A DNA stretch of 64,000 nucleotides from an uncultured Vicinamibacterales bacterium. GTDB taxonomy: Bacteria > Acidobacteriota > Vicinamibacteria > Vicinamibacterales > UBA8438. The DNA is taken from the NCBI GenBank assembly GCA_958295905.1, contig OY282382.1, positions 5,938,367 to 6,002,366 on the forward strand. The letters run 5' to 3'. This document shows positions 43,761 through 52,263 of the stretch, piece after piece. The first letter of the stretch is position 1. Each line of letters begins with the position of its first letter. The position numbers were made by a program, and so were the translations under genes. A model generated the notes under the pieces. That model was given only the letters and a program-made list of their open reading frames with translations, did not search any database and was not told where the DNA came from.

Positions 43761-45340
43761 CCGCCGGCGGCGCGCATCCCGGCGTCGCCGCCGCCGACGT
43801 CTTGGACCAGAATCCGCCCGTGACAGCGCACGCCAGCGTTCCCGCCGCCGACGGCGCGACCGCCCTGCGCCCCGACGACCGGGACGCGGCCGGCCATCTG
43901 TTCGGCAACCTCCTCCAGTTCGGGCGCCTGCTACACGCCGTCGGCCTCGACGTGCAGGCGGGGGGCATGCTCGACGTGGCGGAGGCTCTCGGCCACGTCG
44001 ACGTCGGCCGGCGCACCGACTTCTACCATACGCTGCGAACCCTGCTCGTCCGCCGCGCGCAGGACCTTCCGGTCTTCGACGAGGCGTTCCGGCTGTTCTG
44101 GCGCCCGCCGCGGGGCGAACGCACCGCGCGCGACCTGCGGGCGCTGGGCGAGCGCCGCCGCTTCGCGCCCCCCGAGGTCGACGTGCCGCCCGACGCTCCG
44201 GCGCCGGGCGCGGCCGAGGAACGCGAGGACCCGCTGCTGCGGCTGGAGCAGGTCGCGGCGCTGACCTACAGCGCGCGGCAGGTCTCCCGGACGAAGGACT
44301 TCGCCACGTTCACGGACACCGAGATCGCCGACGCCCGCGCCCTGCTGGCGGCCCTCGACTGGGCCCCCGCCACCCGGACGACCCGCCGGTGGCGCGCCGG
44401 CGCCGGGCCGACCGTCGACGTCCGCCGCGCCGTGCGGCACAACCTCCGCTTCGGCGGCGAGCTCGTCGTCCTGCCCCGCCGGACCCGCCGCACGCGGCCG
44501 CGCCCCCTCGTGCTGCTCTGCGACGTGAGCGGGTCCATGGAGCGCTACAGCCGCATGCTGCTGCACTTCGTGCACACCCTGGCCCGGGGGTTCGACGCGG
44601 TCGAGACGTTCCTCTTCTCGACCACCCTCACCCGGGTCACCAAGCGGCTCGTCCGGCGCGGGGTGGACGACGTGGTGCCGACGCTGCCCCGGCACGTGCC
44701 GGACTGGTCCGGCGGCACCCGCATCGGCGAAGCGCTGGGCCGTTTCAACCTCGACTGGTCCCGGCGGGTGATGGGCCACGCGCCCATCGTGCTGCTCATC
44801 TCCGACGGCTGGGACCGCGGCGAACCGGAGCGGCTGGGCCGCGAGATGGCGCGGCTGCAGCGCAGTTGCCACCGCCTCGTCTGGCTGAACCCGCTGCTCG
44901 GGTCTCCCCGCTACCGCCCCCTGACCCGCGGCATGCAGGCGGCCCTGCCCTGGATCGACGACTTCCTCCCGGTGCACAATCTCGCCAGCCTCGAGTCGCT
45001 GGCCGCGCACCTCAACCGCCTCGTCGACCGCCGGCCGGCCCGCCGCCAGCCCCCGCCGCCGGGGTCCGGGGGGGCCACGGGAACCGCCGACCCGGGCGCA
45101 TCACGCCGGGGACACTCGGCGTCCCCGCCGGTCGTCACGGACAGGGCCGAGACCGCCGTCACCGGCCGGGACGCATCGCCCAATCGGGGGTCTCCCTCCG
45201 GCCGGGCTACCCGCCAAGCCGCAACGCGCACGGGCCGGCAGCCAGGCTCGCCAGCGGCCGGGTCGACCGCCGGCCGGGCTACCCGCCAAGCCGCAAACGC
45301 CGCCCCCCGCCGGGGCGCATCCCCCGCAGACCGCGGGTGA
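43598..45340 (+). CDS. coxE: VWA-domain protein (CoxE-like)
   Basis: Product of 580 aa from ATG 43598, which overlaps the coxD stop. The first 60 residues hold three copies of M-T-(G/R)-(G/A)-GHDRG, each beginning with a possible start codon (43598, 43673, 43730). The conserved CoxE region starts at about residue 90 (AGHLFGNLLQFGRLLHAVGL). The metal-ion-dependent adhesion site CDVSGSM lies near residues 308-314, followed by LISDGWDRGEPERLG. The C-terminal ~110 residues are low-complexity, with a duplicated GRATRQAA segment. It works with CoxD in cofactor maturation. The true start could be any of the three ATGs. Confidence 0.85.
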   Translation: MTGGGHDRGAKRRCQRIGTALGDARMTGGGHDRGVTLPRDSEERMTRAGHDRGATAGGAHPGVAAADVLDQNPPVTAHASVPAADGATALRPDDRDAAGHLFGNLLQFGRLLHAVGLDVQAGGMLDVAEALGHVDVGRRTDFYHTLRTLLVRRAQDLPVFDEAFRLFWRPPRGERTARDLRALGERRRFAPPEVDVPPDAPAPGAAEEREDPLLRLEQVAALTYSARQVSRTKDFATFTDTEIADARALLAALDWAPATRTTRRWRAGAGPTVDVRRAVRHNLRFGGELVVLPRRTRRTRPRPLVLLCDVSGSMERYSRMLLHFVHTLARGFDAVETFLFSTTLTRVTKRLVRRGVDDVVPTLPRHVPDWSGGTRIGEALGRFNLDWSRRVMGHAPIVLLISDGWDRGEPERLGREMARLQRSCHRLVWLNPLLGSPRYRPLTRGMQAALPWIDDFLPVHNLASLESLAAHLNRLVDRRPARRQPPPPGSGGATGTADPGASRRGHSASPPVVTDRAETAVTGRDASPNRGSPSGRATRQAATRTGRQPGSPAAGSTAGRATRQAANAAPRRGASPADRG

Positions 45341-45346
45341 ACCGCC

Positions 45347-45781
45347 ATGGACATCAACGCCACCTACACCTTCCACGCACCCGCCCAGGCCGTCTGGGAC
45401 CTCCTGGTCGACATCGACGCCGTCGCCGCCTGCCTGCCCGGCCTCGAGTCGCTGGAGCCGGCCGGCGACAACCGGTACCGCGCGGTGCTCACCATGGGCA
45501 TCGCCGCCGTCACCGGCCGCTACGAGGGCACCGTCGAACTGCAGGACCTCGACCCGCCGAACGCCTACCGGCTCGCCGTCGAAGGCCGCGGCAAGGCCGG
45601 CTTCGTCAACGGCGGCGCCGCCATCGCCCTGCGCGAGACGGACGGCGGGACCGAGGTAACCGTCGACGGCACCGTGCAGGTCGGCGGCACCATCGCCCGC
45701 GTCGGCCAACGGCTGCTCGGCAGCGTCTCGAAAATGATGATGGACCGCTTCTTCGCCTGCCTGCAGAAGCGGCTCGGGTGA
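45347..45781 (+). CDS. coxG: CoxG-like SRPBCC domain protein
   Basis: Product of 144 aa. The sequence ATYTFHAPAQAVWDLLVDID and CLPGLESLEP are typical of CoxG, a START/SRPBCC-fold protein thought to recruit or anchor CO-dehydrogenase-type enzymes to the membrane. The usual long C-terminal hydrophobic tail is absent; the protein ends at MMMDRFFACLQKRLG. It starts 6 bp after coxE. A decayed partial copy lies at 47860-47970. Confidence 0.88.
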   Translation: MDINATYTFHAPAQAVWDLLVDIDAVAACLPGLESLEPAGDNRYRAVLTMGIAAVTGRYEGTVELQDLDPPNAYRLAVEGRGKAGFVNGGAAIALRETDGGTEVTVDGTVQVGGTIARVGQRLLGSVSKMMMDRFFACLQKRLG

Positions 45782-46107
45782 GTCGCCGCGCTTCGACGCG
45801 GCCAGAGGGGTGAGTTCGGCGGGCTGTCTGCGGCTCTCGGTGCCGTATCCTCACCGCTTGATGGACGCCGCCCCGCTCACACCTTGAGCCGTGCAAGCGC
45901 CATCAGAAGGCGGCGGGGCCGGCCGCGGCGCGCGGTGCGGTCCTGGCGGCGGCCGGTCTGCTCGCGACGGGGCACCGCAGCGCATGACTGACTCTGGAGC
46001 CGATCGGGGAGATTCCCCGGACGAGTCGAGCCGGTGCGCGCAGTTCGATGGATCCCTGAGCGAACAGATAGCCTGCATCGACAAAGACCGCTTCGCCCGC
46101 CTGCTCG
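45782..46107. other. Intergenic stretch, nothing recognised
   Basis: 326 bp between the convergent coxG and the 195-aa gene. No clear hairpin, repeat or protein. Confidence 0.4.
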
Positions 46108-46695
46108 TCATCGCGAGTGTTCCACCACGAACCGTTTTTCGGGTTCGATGCCGGGAAGCGGGTACGTCGTCGCGAAGTAGACGATGTCGGACGGCTGTTG
46201 CCCGTCGCTCTCAGGCTTAGCGACCAACTGGATGGTGGCGCGGTATGCAGAGTTATAAGCGTCAATCGTGTCGCTCCAGTAATTCGCGCACCAAGACACT
46301 TCGCCGGCCGTCCAGAACTTCTGCTCCGTGGTGGCCGCGTCGCATGGCCAGACGGTGGCGACGTGTCCGATTCTGTCGGGATAGACCGTGCGACCTGCCA
46401 AGTTCTGTGGATCGTACGCATAAAGTGGACTGACGTGCGCGAGAGCACCGGGAGCAAAGACCATCTGGAGAGTCCACATCAACCGCGTCGGGACGTCGAG
46501 AGTCTCGACGTCCCGCGCCTCAATAACCCGCGAGCCGTCCTCGACGACAACCCACGAGCCGTTCTCGACGGCCGGCGGAACGACCCCCTCGTCGGTCTGT
46601 CCGGATGCATCGCCAGGCGATCCGATGACGCATATCGTCAGGATACCCCACACCAGATTGGTGACGATCGACCTTCTGTCAGTTGGGCGATTCAC
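46108..46695 (-). CDS. Predicted exported protein of unknown function
   Basis: Product of 195 aa. The N-terminal hydrophobic stretch IVTNLVWGILTICVIGSPGD ends near an Ala/Ser site and suggests a signal peptide. The mature part has two cysteines (VWPCDAA and VSWCANYW) that could pair. No family is recognised. It starts 3 bp after the stop of the 188-aa membrane-protein gene, so the two are cotranscribed. Composition is less GC-rich than that of the cox genes. Confidence 0.6.
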   Translation of the reverse strand: MNRPTDRRSIVTNLVWGILTICVIGSPGDASGQTDEGVVPPAVENGSWVVVEDGSRVIEARDVETLDVPTRLMWTLQMVFAPGALAHVSPLYAYDPQNLAGRTVYPDRIGHVATVWPCDAATTEQKFWTAGEVSWCANYWSDTIDAYNSAYRATIQLVAKPESDGQQPSDIVYFATTYPLPGIEPEKRFVVEHSR

Positions 46696-46698
46696 TAC

Positions 46699-47265
46699 CT
46701 ACCGGCCTTCCTCGTCCGGCTCCCCCGTGAGCCCTGGTGATTCACTATCGGTCTCCTCGTCTTCCGGCTCGAGCGTGACCGGCGGCAATTGAGTCGATGT
46801 CCGTGGTTCCGCTTCCGGCTCGAGGGCGACCGGCGGCGATTGAACCGGTTCCGCTGAAATCGACCAGATCCGTCCCACGGAGAATCCGATGATCGACACG
46901 GTCGCAGTCGGCAGAAGAAGGCCGTCCAGGAACAGTCGAATAGGGCCGGACTTGCGAGGAGTGAAAGCGACGAGCCAACCGAACCATAGTGAAAACAAAC
47001 CAAGCATTATAAACATACAGGAAACATATGTCAGGTCGGCGAAAATAAAATTCACGAAGCGTGGATCCCTTGTGGAAATCACGAGCACAAAGCCCACCAG
47101 CCAAGTAGATGATCCTGCGATGGCATAGAATCGTCGCAACCCGATCGACAATGGTTCGGGGACAGACTCGGTCCAACCTGACCGGATCGCGCGCAACCAT
47201 TCTGCGAGTTCTTGGACGATGGGGCCGCTGGAAGCTGCCGACTGCGGGGGTTTGCCATCAGTCAT
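46699..47265 (-). CDS. Small multi-pass membrane protein with a repeated acidic tail
   Basis: Product of 188 aa. Three hydrophobic segments are visible: STWLVGFVLVIST, YVSCMFIMLGLFSLWFGWLV and LFLDGLLLPTATVSIIGFSV. The cytoplasmic or periplasmic tail repeats PPVALEPEAE / PPVTLEPEDE, reflecting a ~50-bp imperfect tandem repeat at about 46750-46850. Start ATG 47265. Function is unknown; it is in an operon with the exported 195-aa protein. Confidence 0.6.
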   Translation of the reverse strand: MTDGKPPQSAASSGPIVQELAEWLRAIRSGWTESVPEPLSIGLRRFYAIAGSSTWLVGFVLVISTRDPRFVNFIFADLTYVSCMFIMLGLFSLWFGWLVAFTPRKSGPIRLFLDGLLLPTATVSIIGFSVGRIWSISAEPVQSPPVALEPEAEPRTSTQLPPVTLEPEDEETDSESPGLTGEPDEEGR

Positions 47266-47446
47266 CAGTGTCCCCCGTCCGCCGCGGCCTTCCGGGCGTC
47301 CTCGGCCCGCGCGCTCGCCATCGGGTGCGCGGCACCCCGCCACTCGCCACCCTGGCCGGCCGCGGCGGACGGGGGGAAGAGCGCGTCGATCCGCGCCGCC
47401 GCGAAGCGGATCGAAACGGCCGGTCGGAGTCGCATCCGACACCTCC

Positions 47447-47610
47447 TAGCAGCCCGTGGCAAAACTCCGCAGCGCGCCAGCACTGGCCGGCGGTGCGCGG
47501 AAACGGCTCGGATCGGCCGAATTTCGGCGATTTCGACCGCTGTACGACACGTTCTTGGGCCGAGTACGGTCCCGGCCGGATGCAGCACAACTTCTGCCAC
47601 GGACTGCTAG
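47447..47610 (+). repeat. MITE-like repeat family B, copy 2
   Basis: About 164 bp. The terminal inverted repeat is AGCAGCCCGTGGCAAAA at left and TTCTGCCACGGACTGCT at right, with two mismatches. CTAG flanks each end, which suggests a TA or CTAG target duplication. The core matches 4032-4186 in inverse orientation. Confidence 0.8.
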
Positions 47611-47859
47611 TGGAACCGGTGATTCCAGACTATGCTCATCATACCCCGGTTCGGTGGGATCTTGACAGCCGAGTCGGGCAGCGGGGAAACTTCGCCGTGC
47701 CTGTCCGCTGAACCTGTTCGCGTAGGGATGGCGGAGCGCCGAACCAGGGGCGGCGTCGGGCTACCGGCGGACGGAAGAACCGATGAGACGGACACGCGTA
47801 TCTGGACGGCCGGAGGTCGGACGCCACGAGCCCGGCCTTTCGGCATGTTCGCCGACGAC

Positions 47860-47970
47860 CGTCGCCGCCTGCCTGCCCGGCCTCGAATCGTGGAGCCGGC
47901 CGCCGACAATCGGTACCGCGCCGTGCTGACGATGGGCAGCGCCGCCGTCACCGAACGCTGCGAGGGCACC
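47860..47970 (+). pseudogene. Decayed internal fragment of coxG
   Basis: Over 111 bp this aligns with coxG positions 45421-45531 (shared blocks GTCGCCGCCTGCCTGCCCGG and CGGTACCGCG). There are scattered substitutions and a one-base deletion in the TCG(C)TGGAGCCGG segment that breaks the frame. Neither end of the gene is present. Confidence 0.75.
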
Positions 47971-48062
47971 GGGCAGCGCTCGACGTTGCGCTCTTGGAGG
48001 GCGGCGTCCGACAGCACAGCACACCCCGCGAACCGCAGATACGCGGAGGCCGGGCTCGTCCC

Positions 48063-49568
48063 ATGAGTACGACACGAGCGGACCGAACGGCAATCCGCCG
48101 GCACACGCTGTCGCGGCCGGTGGCGCTTGCGATCGAGGACGACGTCATCCGTCGTGATCGCACGTTCTTCGACTACGGCTGCGGGCGCGGGGACGACCTG
48201 CTGCGGCTGCGGAAGATGGGTATTTCCGTGTCCGGCTGGGATCCCGCGTTCTTTCCCGATGAAGAGCGCGCTCCCGCCGACGTCGTGAATCTCGGCTACG
48301 TGGTCAACGTCGTCGAAGACCCCGACGAGCGGATCGTCGTCCTCGCCGCCGCTTGGCAGCTTGCCCGGAAGGTGTTCATCGTCTCGGCCCGCCTCGACTG
48401 GGAGGCGGCGGACGCCGCCATCGACTTCCAGGGCGACGGGATCGTGACCGGCAAGCGGACCTTCCAGAAGTTTTTCACGCAGCAGGAGCTTCGAACCTGG
48501 ATCGAACGCGTGCTCCACCGCCACCCCGTCGCCGCCGCACCCGGCATCTTCTACGTGTTCCGCGACGAGGCCGAAGCGCAATCATTCGCGGCGCACCGTG
48601 TCTCCCGACGCCGGCGCCCCCCCGACGCCGACGAGTGCCGGGCCGTCCTCGCCGACCATCACGAGTCGATCGAGCCGCTCGTCGCGTTCGTCACCGAACG
48701 CGGCCGCCTTCCCGTCGCCGGAGAACTCCCGACGGCGCCACGGCTGCGCCAAGCCTTCGGCAGCCCCGCCCGCGCGTTCTCGCTGCTCCGCCGCGCCACC
48801 GGGACCGACCGCTGGGACCGCATACGGGACGAACGGCGGGCCGATGTCCTGGTGTACCTCGCCCTCGCGGCCTTCCCGAAGCGCCCCCGCTTCGGCGCCC
48901 TGCCCGACCCCCTCCGCCACGACATCCGCGCCTTCTTCGGCTCCTACAAGGCCGGCTGCGCCGCCGCGAACGCCCTCCTGTTCTCTGCCGGCGACCCGCG
49001 CGCGGTCGACCGAGCCTGCCGCGACGCCGGCGTCGGCAAGCTGCTTCCCCACGCCCTCTACGTCCACCACACCGCTGTCGGACACCTGCCCCCGGTATTG
49101 CGGGTCTACGAAGGGTGCGCCCGGCAACTGGCCGGCGCCGTGGACGGGCTCACCCTCGTCAAGCTCTTCCGCCGCCGTCCCCGCGTGTCGTACCTCGCCT
49201 ACGACGACTTCGACCGCGTGGCGCACCCCGCCCTCAAGAGCACCGTCGTCGCCGACCTGAAGGGCCTCGACCTCCACCACCGCGACTACACGCGCTCTGC
49301 CAATCCCCCGGTGCTGCACCGCAAGGAGTTGTTCGTCGCCGCCGACCACCCCGCCTGCGAGCGCTTCGCCCGCCTCACCGCCCGCGAAGACCGCCTCGGG
49401 CTGCTCGACGCCACGAGCGGGATCGGCACCCGAGCCGGCTGGCTCGCCGTCCTTGCCCGCCGCGGCGTGTCCATCCGCGGACACCGCGTCGTGCGCGACG
49501 TGACGGACTCAACAACCCGTGGTGAACCCCGCGTCGCACCGGGAGCGGCGGGGGCGCCGGCGGGCTGA
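48063..49568 (+). CDS. DNA-phosphorothioation-associated putative methyltransferase
   Basis: Product of 501 aa. The start TAIRRHTLSRPVALAIEDDV is characteristic of the family annotated as DNA phosphorothioation-associated putative methyltransferase. The AdoMet motif I is FFDYGCGRGDDLLRL (about residues 35-49), followed by SGWDP and DVVNLGYVVNVVEDP. The C-terminal half (HPALKSTVVADLKGLDLHHR) is the family-specific domain. Its biochemical role in PT systems is not established. ATG 48063 was chosen because the conserved N-terminus begins there. The 3' end, including the stop, is tandemly duplicated. Confidence 0.82.
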   Translation: MSTTRADRTAIRRHTLSRPVALAIEDDVIRRDRTFFDYGCGRGDDLLRLRKMGISVSGWDPAFFPDEERAPADVVNLGYVVNVVEDPDERIVVLAAAWQLARKVFIVSARLDWEAADAAIDFQGDGIVTGKRTFQKFFTQQELRTWIERVLHRHPVAAAPGIFYVFRDEAEAQSFAAHRVSRRRRPPDADECRAVLADHHESIEPLVAFVTERGRLPVAGELPTAPRLRQAFGSPARAFSLLRRATGTDRWDRIRDERRADVLVYLALAAFPKRPRFGALPDPLRHDIRAFFGSYKAGCAAANALLFSAGDPRAVDRACRDAGVGKLLPHALYVHHTAVGHLPPVLRVYEGCARQLAGAVDGLTLVKLFRRRPRVSYLAYDDFDRVAHPALKSTVVADLKGLDLHHRDYTRSANPPVLHRKELFVAADHPACERFARLTAREDRLGLLDATSGIGTRAGWLAVLARRGVSIRGHRVVRDVTDSTTRGEPRVAPGAAGAPAG

Positions 49569-49731
49569 AGAGCGCCCGCGGGCAAAAGAACGCCCGTGCC
49601 TGACAAGGCGTGAGGAGGGCCCGTTACCGCTTCGCACCGGGAGCGGCGGGGGCGCCGGCGGGCTGAAGAGCGCCCGCGGGCAAAAGAACGCCCGTGCCCG
49701 ACAAGACGTGAGGAGGGCCCGTTACCGCTTC
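49534..49731. repeat. Tandem duplication (98-bp period) of the PT-methyltransferase 3' end
   Basis: Units 49534-49631 and 49632-49731 differ at only a few positions. The first contains the last 11 codons and the stop of the methyltransferase gene (GAGCGGCGGGGGCGCCGGCG, then GGCTGA). Confidence 0.85.
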
Positions 49732-49963
49732 CCGCCTGCTTCGAAGGGCGGAACGCCCCCCAAGCGCAAGACCATACCCGGGTCGAACCCGCACCGCGCG
49801 CGGGAACACCGAGCCCGAAACGCCGAAGAACGGCAACTCGACCAAACGCGCCACAAGCTTGCGCGCACCACCAAACCTCCAGTACATTCCCAGACAACAG
49901 GCCACGGCAACCACAACCGACGCTTGCGAGGCTCTGAAGAATCCCGGGGCCGGGAGAACCGAC
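49732..49963. other. Leader of the MNT-HEPN gene
   Basis: With the tandem repeat, this completes a ~395-bp gene-free gap. Composition shifts towards A-rich from about 49860. No clear promoter is seen; GGGAGA lies 7 bp before ATG 49964. Confidence 0.35.
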
Positions 49964-50875
49964 ATGGGCGCCACGCTGCCCCGCCGCATCATCGAGACGC
50001 TGCCCAATCGCCGGCCCGATCCGGACCGGCTGCAAGCAGCCGTCGATTTCATCGTCGCCCGACTGAATCCGGATCAATTGATCCTCTACGGCTCCGCCGC
50101 CCGAGGCCACATGACGCCCGACAGCGACCTCGACTTCCTCGCGGTCAATGCCGCCGCCCACACCCCGAGCTCCTCGTCGAACCAGTTCCATTGGGATTGC
50201 GACGCAACCGGAGACGCAGTCGACGTCCTGGTCGTAGACCGCGAAAGACTGGAAGAACGGCGCTGGATCGCCGGAACCGTACACGCCGCGGCGCTGACCG
50301 AAGGGCGCACGGTATTCTCGCGAAACGAAATCCAGCCCATCCAGACCATCGCCGAAAGCCCGCAAATGGAATTCACGATGATCGCAAAGAGCCGATTCGC
50401 GGCCAAAAAAGCCACCGAGTTCATTTCCAAGGCCCGAAAACGTCTCAAGATCGCACAATTCGCCTACAGCGAAAACGACCCCCACTCGGCCTGCGAAGAC
50501 TTGCAGACATCCGCCGAACACGCGCTCAAGGTGCTAATCATCGCCAATCGGACCGAGGTCATACATACTCACAACCTGAACGATCTCTGGACACAGGCCG
50601 AAGACCTGGGAGAACAAATCGAAGCCGAACGCGACGTCCAACAACTGGACAAGATGACCATGTACGCCGGCAAGTGGCGGTACGACCAGCCCGAGAGCGA
50701 AAACCCGGGCACCTCCTATCTGACGTTCCGCCCGGTAGCCGAAGACATCCTGAACTACGCTGAACGGCGCGTACCGATTCTCGATCAAGCTGAGGACCTC
50801 ACGCCCGAAGACACCCCGGTGCGCCGAACAACCAGAGCACAACCAACCGACAAGCGCCGCGAACACGAACCCTGA
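49964..50875 (+). CDS. Nucleotidyltransferase (MNT)-HEPN fusion protein
   Basis: Product of 303 aa. The N-terminal nucleotidyltransferase has GSAARG (43-48) followed by DSDLD with Asp55 and Asp57, and a third acidic residue in AVDVLVVD (Asp87). Residues ~139-230 form a helical HEPN domain (RFAAKKATEFISKARKRLKI, SACEDLQTSAEHALKVLII). In two-gene MNT/HEPN toxin-antitoxin systems the MNT AMPylates and silences the HEPN RNase; here both are in one chain. The classic HEPN RX4-6H motif is not obvious, so RNase activity is uncertain. Coding is less GC-rich than the backbone. Confidence 0.72.
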   Translation: MGATLPRRIIETLPNRRPDPDRLQAAVDFIVARLNPDQLILYGSAARGHMTPDSDLDFLAVNAAAHTPSSSSNQFHWDCDATGDAVDVLVVDRERLEERRWIAGTVHAAALTEGRTVFSRNEIQPIQTIAESPQMEFTMIAKSRFAAKKATEFISKARKRLKIAQFAYSENDPHSACEDLQTSAEHALKVLIIANRTEVIHTHNLNDLWTQAEDLGEQIEAERDVQQLDKMTMYAGKWRYDQPESENPGTSYLTFRPVAEDILNYAERRVPILDQAEDLTPEDTPVRRTTRAQPTDKRREHEP

Positions 50876-50955
50876 AACGGACACAACCAGGACGCCGCTG
50901 AAACGGACCACCGGAAACCAGCCGCCAAACGGACCACAAGTGCCGCGCGCGGAAC

Positions 50956-51195
50956 GTGCTGACCGCTTACGTCGTACTCCAGCTCCCGGGTGCGGCTGGA
51001 TCGCGTCCCCGATATAAGGACGACGCCGAGTGCCTGACCGCGCCCACGCCCTATAGCAGCCTGATGGCGATGGCCCACGAGGTCCGCAAGCCGATGTTCC
51101 ACCTCCGGGCCGCCGAACGGCGCGCTCGGCGGCCACATCTTACGGTGCAAGACCACTACCACAATTTCGAGACCATCGCCAACTCAATAGCCGCC
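50956..51195 (+). pseudogene. C-terminal remnant of a ParA-like ATPase
   Basis: The frame reads CLTAPTPYSSLMAMAHEVRK and PMFHLRAA. After a one-base shift it reads DGALGGHI, and after a compensating shift TVQDHYHNFETIANSIAAKC. This matches the end of small ParA/Soj-type proteins (MAHEARKPMF.L.PADGAIG.H...V..CY.DF..LA). The Walker-A half is absent. Confidence 0.55.
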
Positions 51196-51935
51196 AAGTG
51201 TGACGTGAATCACTCCGCGGGGTCGCCGACCTGTAGCGTGATATCGACAATCCATGTGCAACTTCCGATCGTTTGCAAAAGTACGGGTGACACCGTGTCA
51301 GCAACACCACACATGGCCGCTTCTTCGAGCAGAGCCCGGACGCACCGACGCGCGGCCAAATCGGCAGCGCAAAACCGTCGCCGTCCTCCACTCCCGCACA
51401 ATCGCGCGCGCCGCTTCGTAACCGACTTCGACCTGCACCTTGTCCGACCCGTCGTTCCGTCTCGATGCTTGCGCACCGCCTGCGCCACTCCCGCGGCCAC
51501 CCCGGCCGAGCGCTGTAGCCGAACGCGTGAAGCAATCGATTGGAGCCCGGCGCCGACCCCAAGATGCTGTGGCCCCCAGGGGCATCGTCCGACCGACAGC
51601 TTCGGCGCGTGCTCGCCGTCGTCAAGCCGCGTTGCTTCGCTCCGCCTCCGCTTCGCGGTGCTCTCCGCCTTGGCAGACCGCTCCGCGCCCGCCTGTCCAG
51701 ACTGCGCATTCATGACACACATTTCGGGCGACTCTCGACCAGAGCACCCGAACGGTCTCGTCCTCTACGCCCACCGCCGCAGCCCTTCCCGCACGGTCTC
51801 CTCGGCCTCGTACCGAAAGCCCTTCATCGCCCGGCCGCCGAACGTCTGGCCCCCTCACCGCCCGCGAAGCCCCGCCGCCCGACACCACCAGCAAGATCTG
51901 TAACCCAATCGCCTTCCCCGGATGGCCCGGATGGC

Positions 51936-52105
51936 AGGACCATCCCACCCTCCGCCACCGCCGTGCGCAGGCGGAATCGTGCCGGGTCCTGGGGGCTCCG
52001 GACGTGCGGAATCGTGGGTCTCACGCGGCGCCGGCCGGTCGGCAAGACGGTGGCGACCCCGCGAATCGGGGGCGAGCCGCCACGCGCAGCCCGCGTGGGT
52101 TGCCC
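51936..52105 (-). repeat. MITE-like repeat family A, copy 3 (inverted)
   Basis: About 170 bp in the opposite orientation to the other copies. AGGACCATCCCACCCTCC marks the right end of the element on this strand. The core shows GGGGGCTCCGGACGTGCGGA and CGAATCGGGGGCGAGCC. It lies about 160 bp before the helicase start. Confidence 0.8.
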
Positions 52106-52263
52106 CTGCCCGGATGGTCCCGGATAGTGCGCCACGCCCGATTTTGTTGTAGTATTCTACGATCACGCGTTTGCCGGACCGCGAAGACACGGCGTTGACG
52201 ATCGTTACCCCGGATCTCCCGCGTCCGCCGTGCTCCCGTCTCCGTGCCGGACCGGAAGGAACA

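Larger units (their letters stand above)
47266..48062. other. Gene-free stretch with a family B repeat and a coxG fragment
   Basis: 797 bp between divergent genes. It contains repeat family B copy 2 and the decayed coxG piece. The remainder shows no supported gene. The PT-methyltransferase promoter must lie here. Confidence 0.55.
50876..52263. other. 1.4-kb stretch with a ParA remnant and a family A repeat
   Basis: No intact gene. It contains the ParA-like C-terminal remnant and repeat family A copy 3. The part at about 51200-51930 has open frames on both strands, but none resembles a protein family I know. The helicase operon promoter should lie after 52106; the AT-rich TTGTTGTAGTATTCTACG at about 52143 is a candidate region. 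Confidence 0.5.

Noticed and set aside
50956-51903. 315-codon plus-strand frame as an intact gene
   Set aside because: Only the first ~80 codons resemble a protein (ParA end), and they need two compensating frameshifts. The rest is low-complexity.
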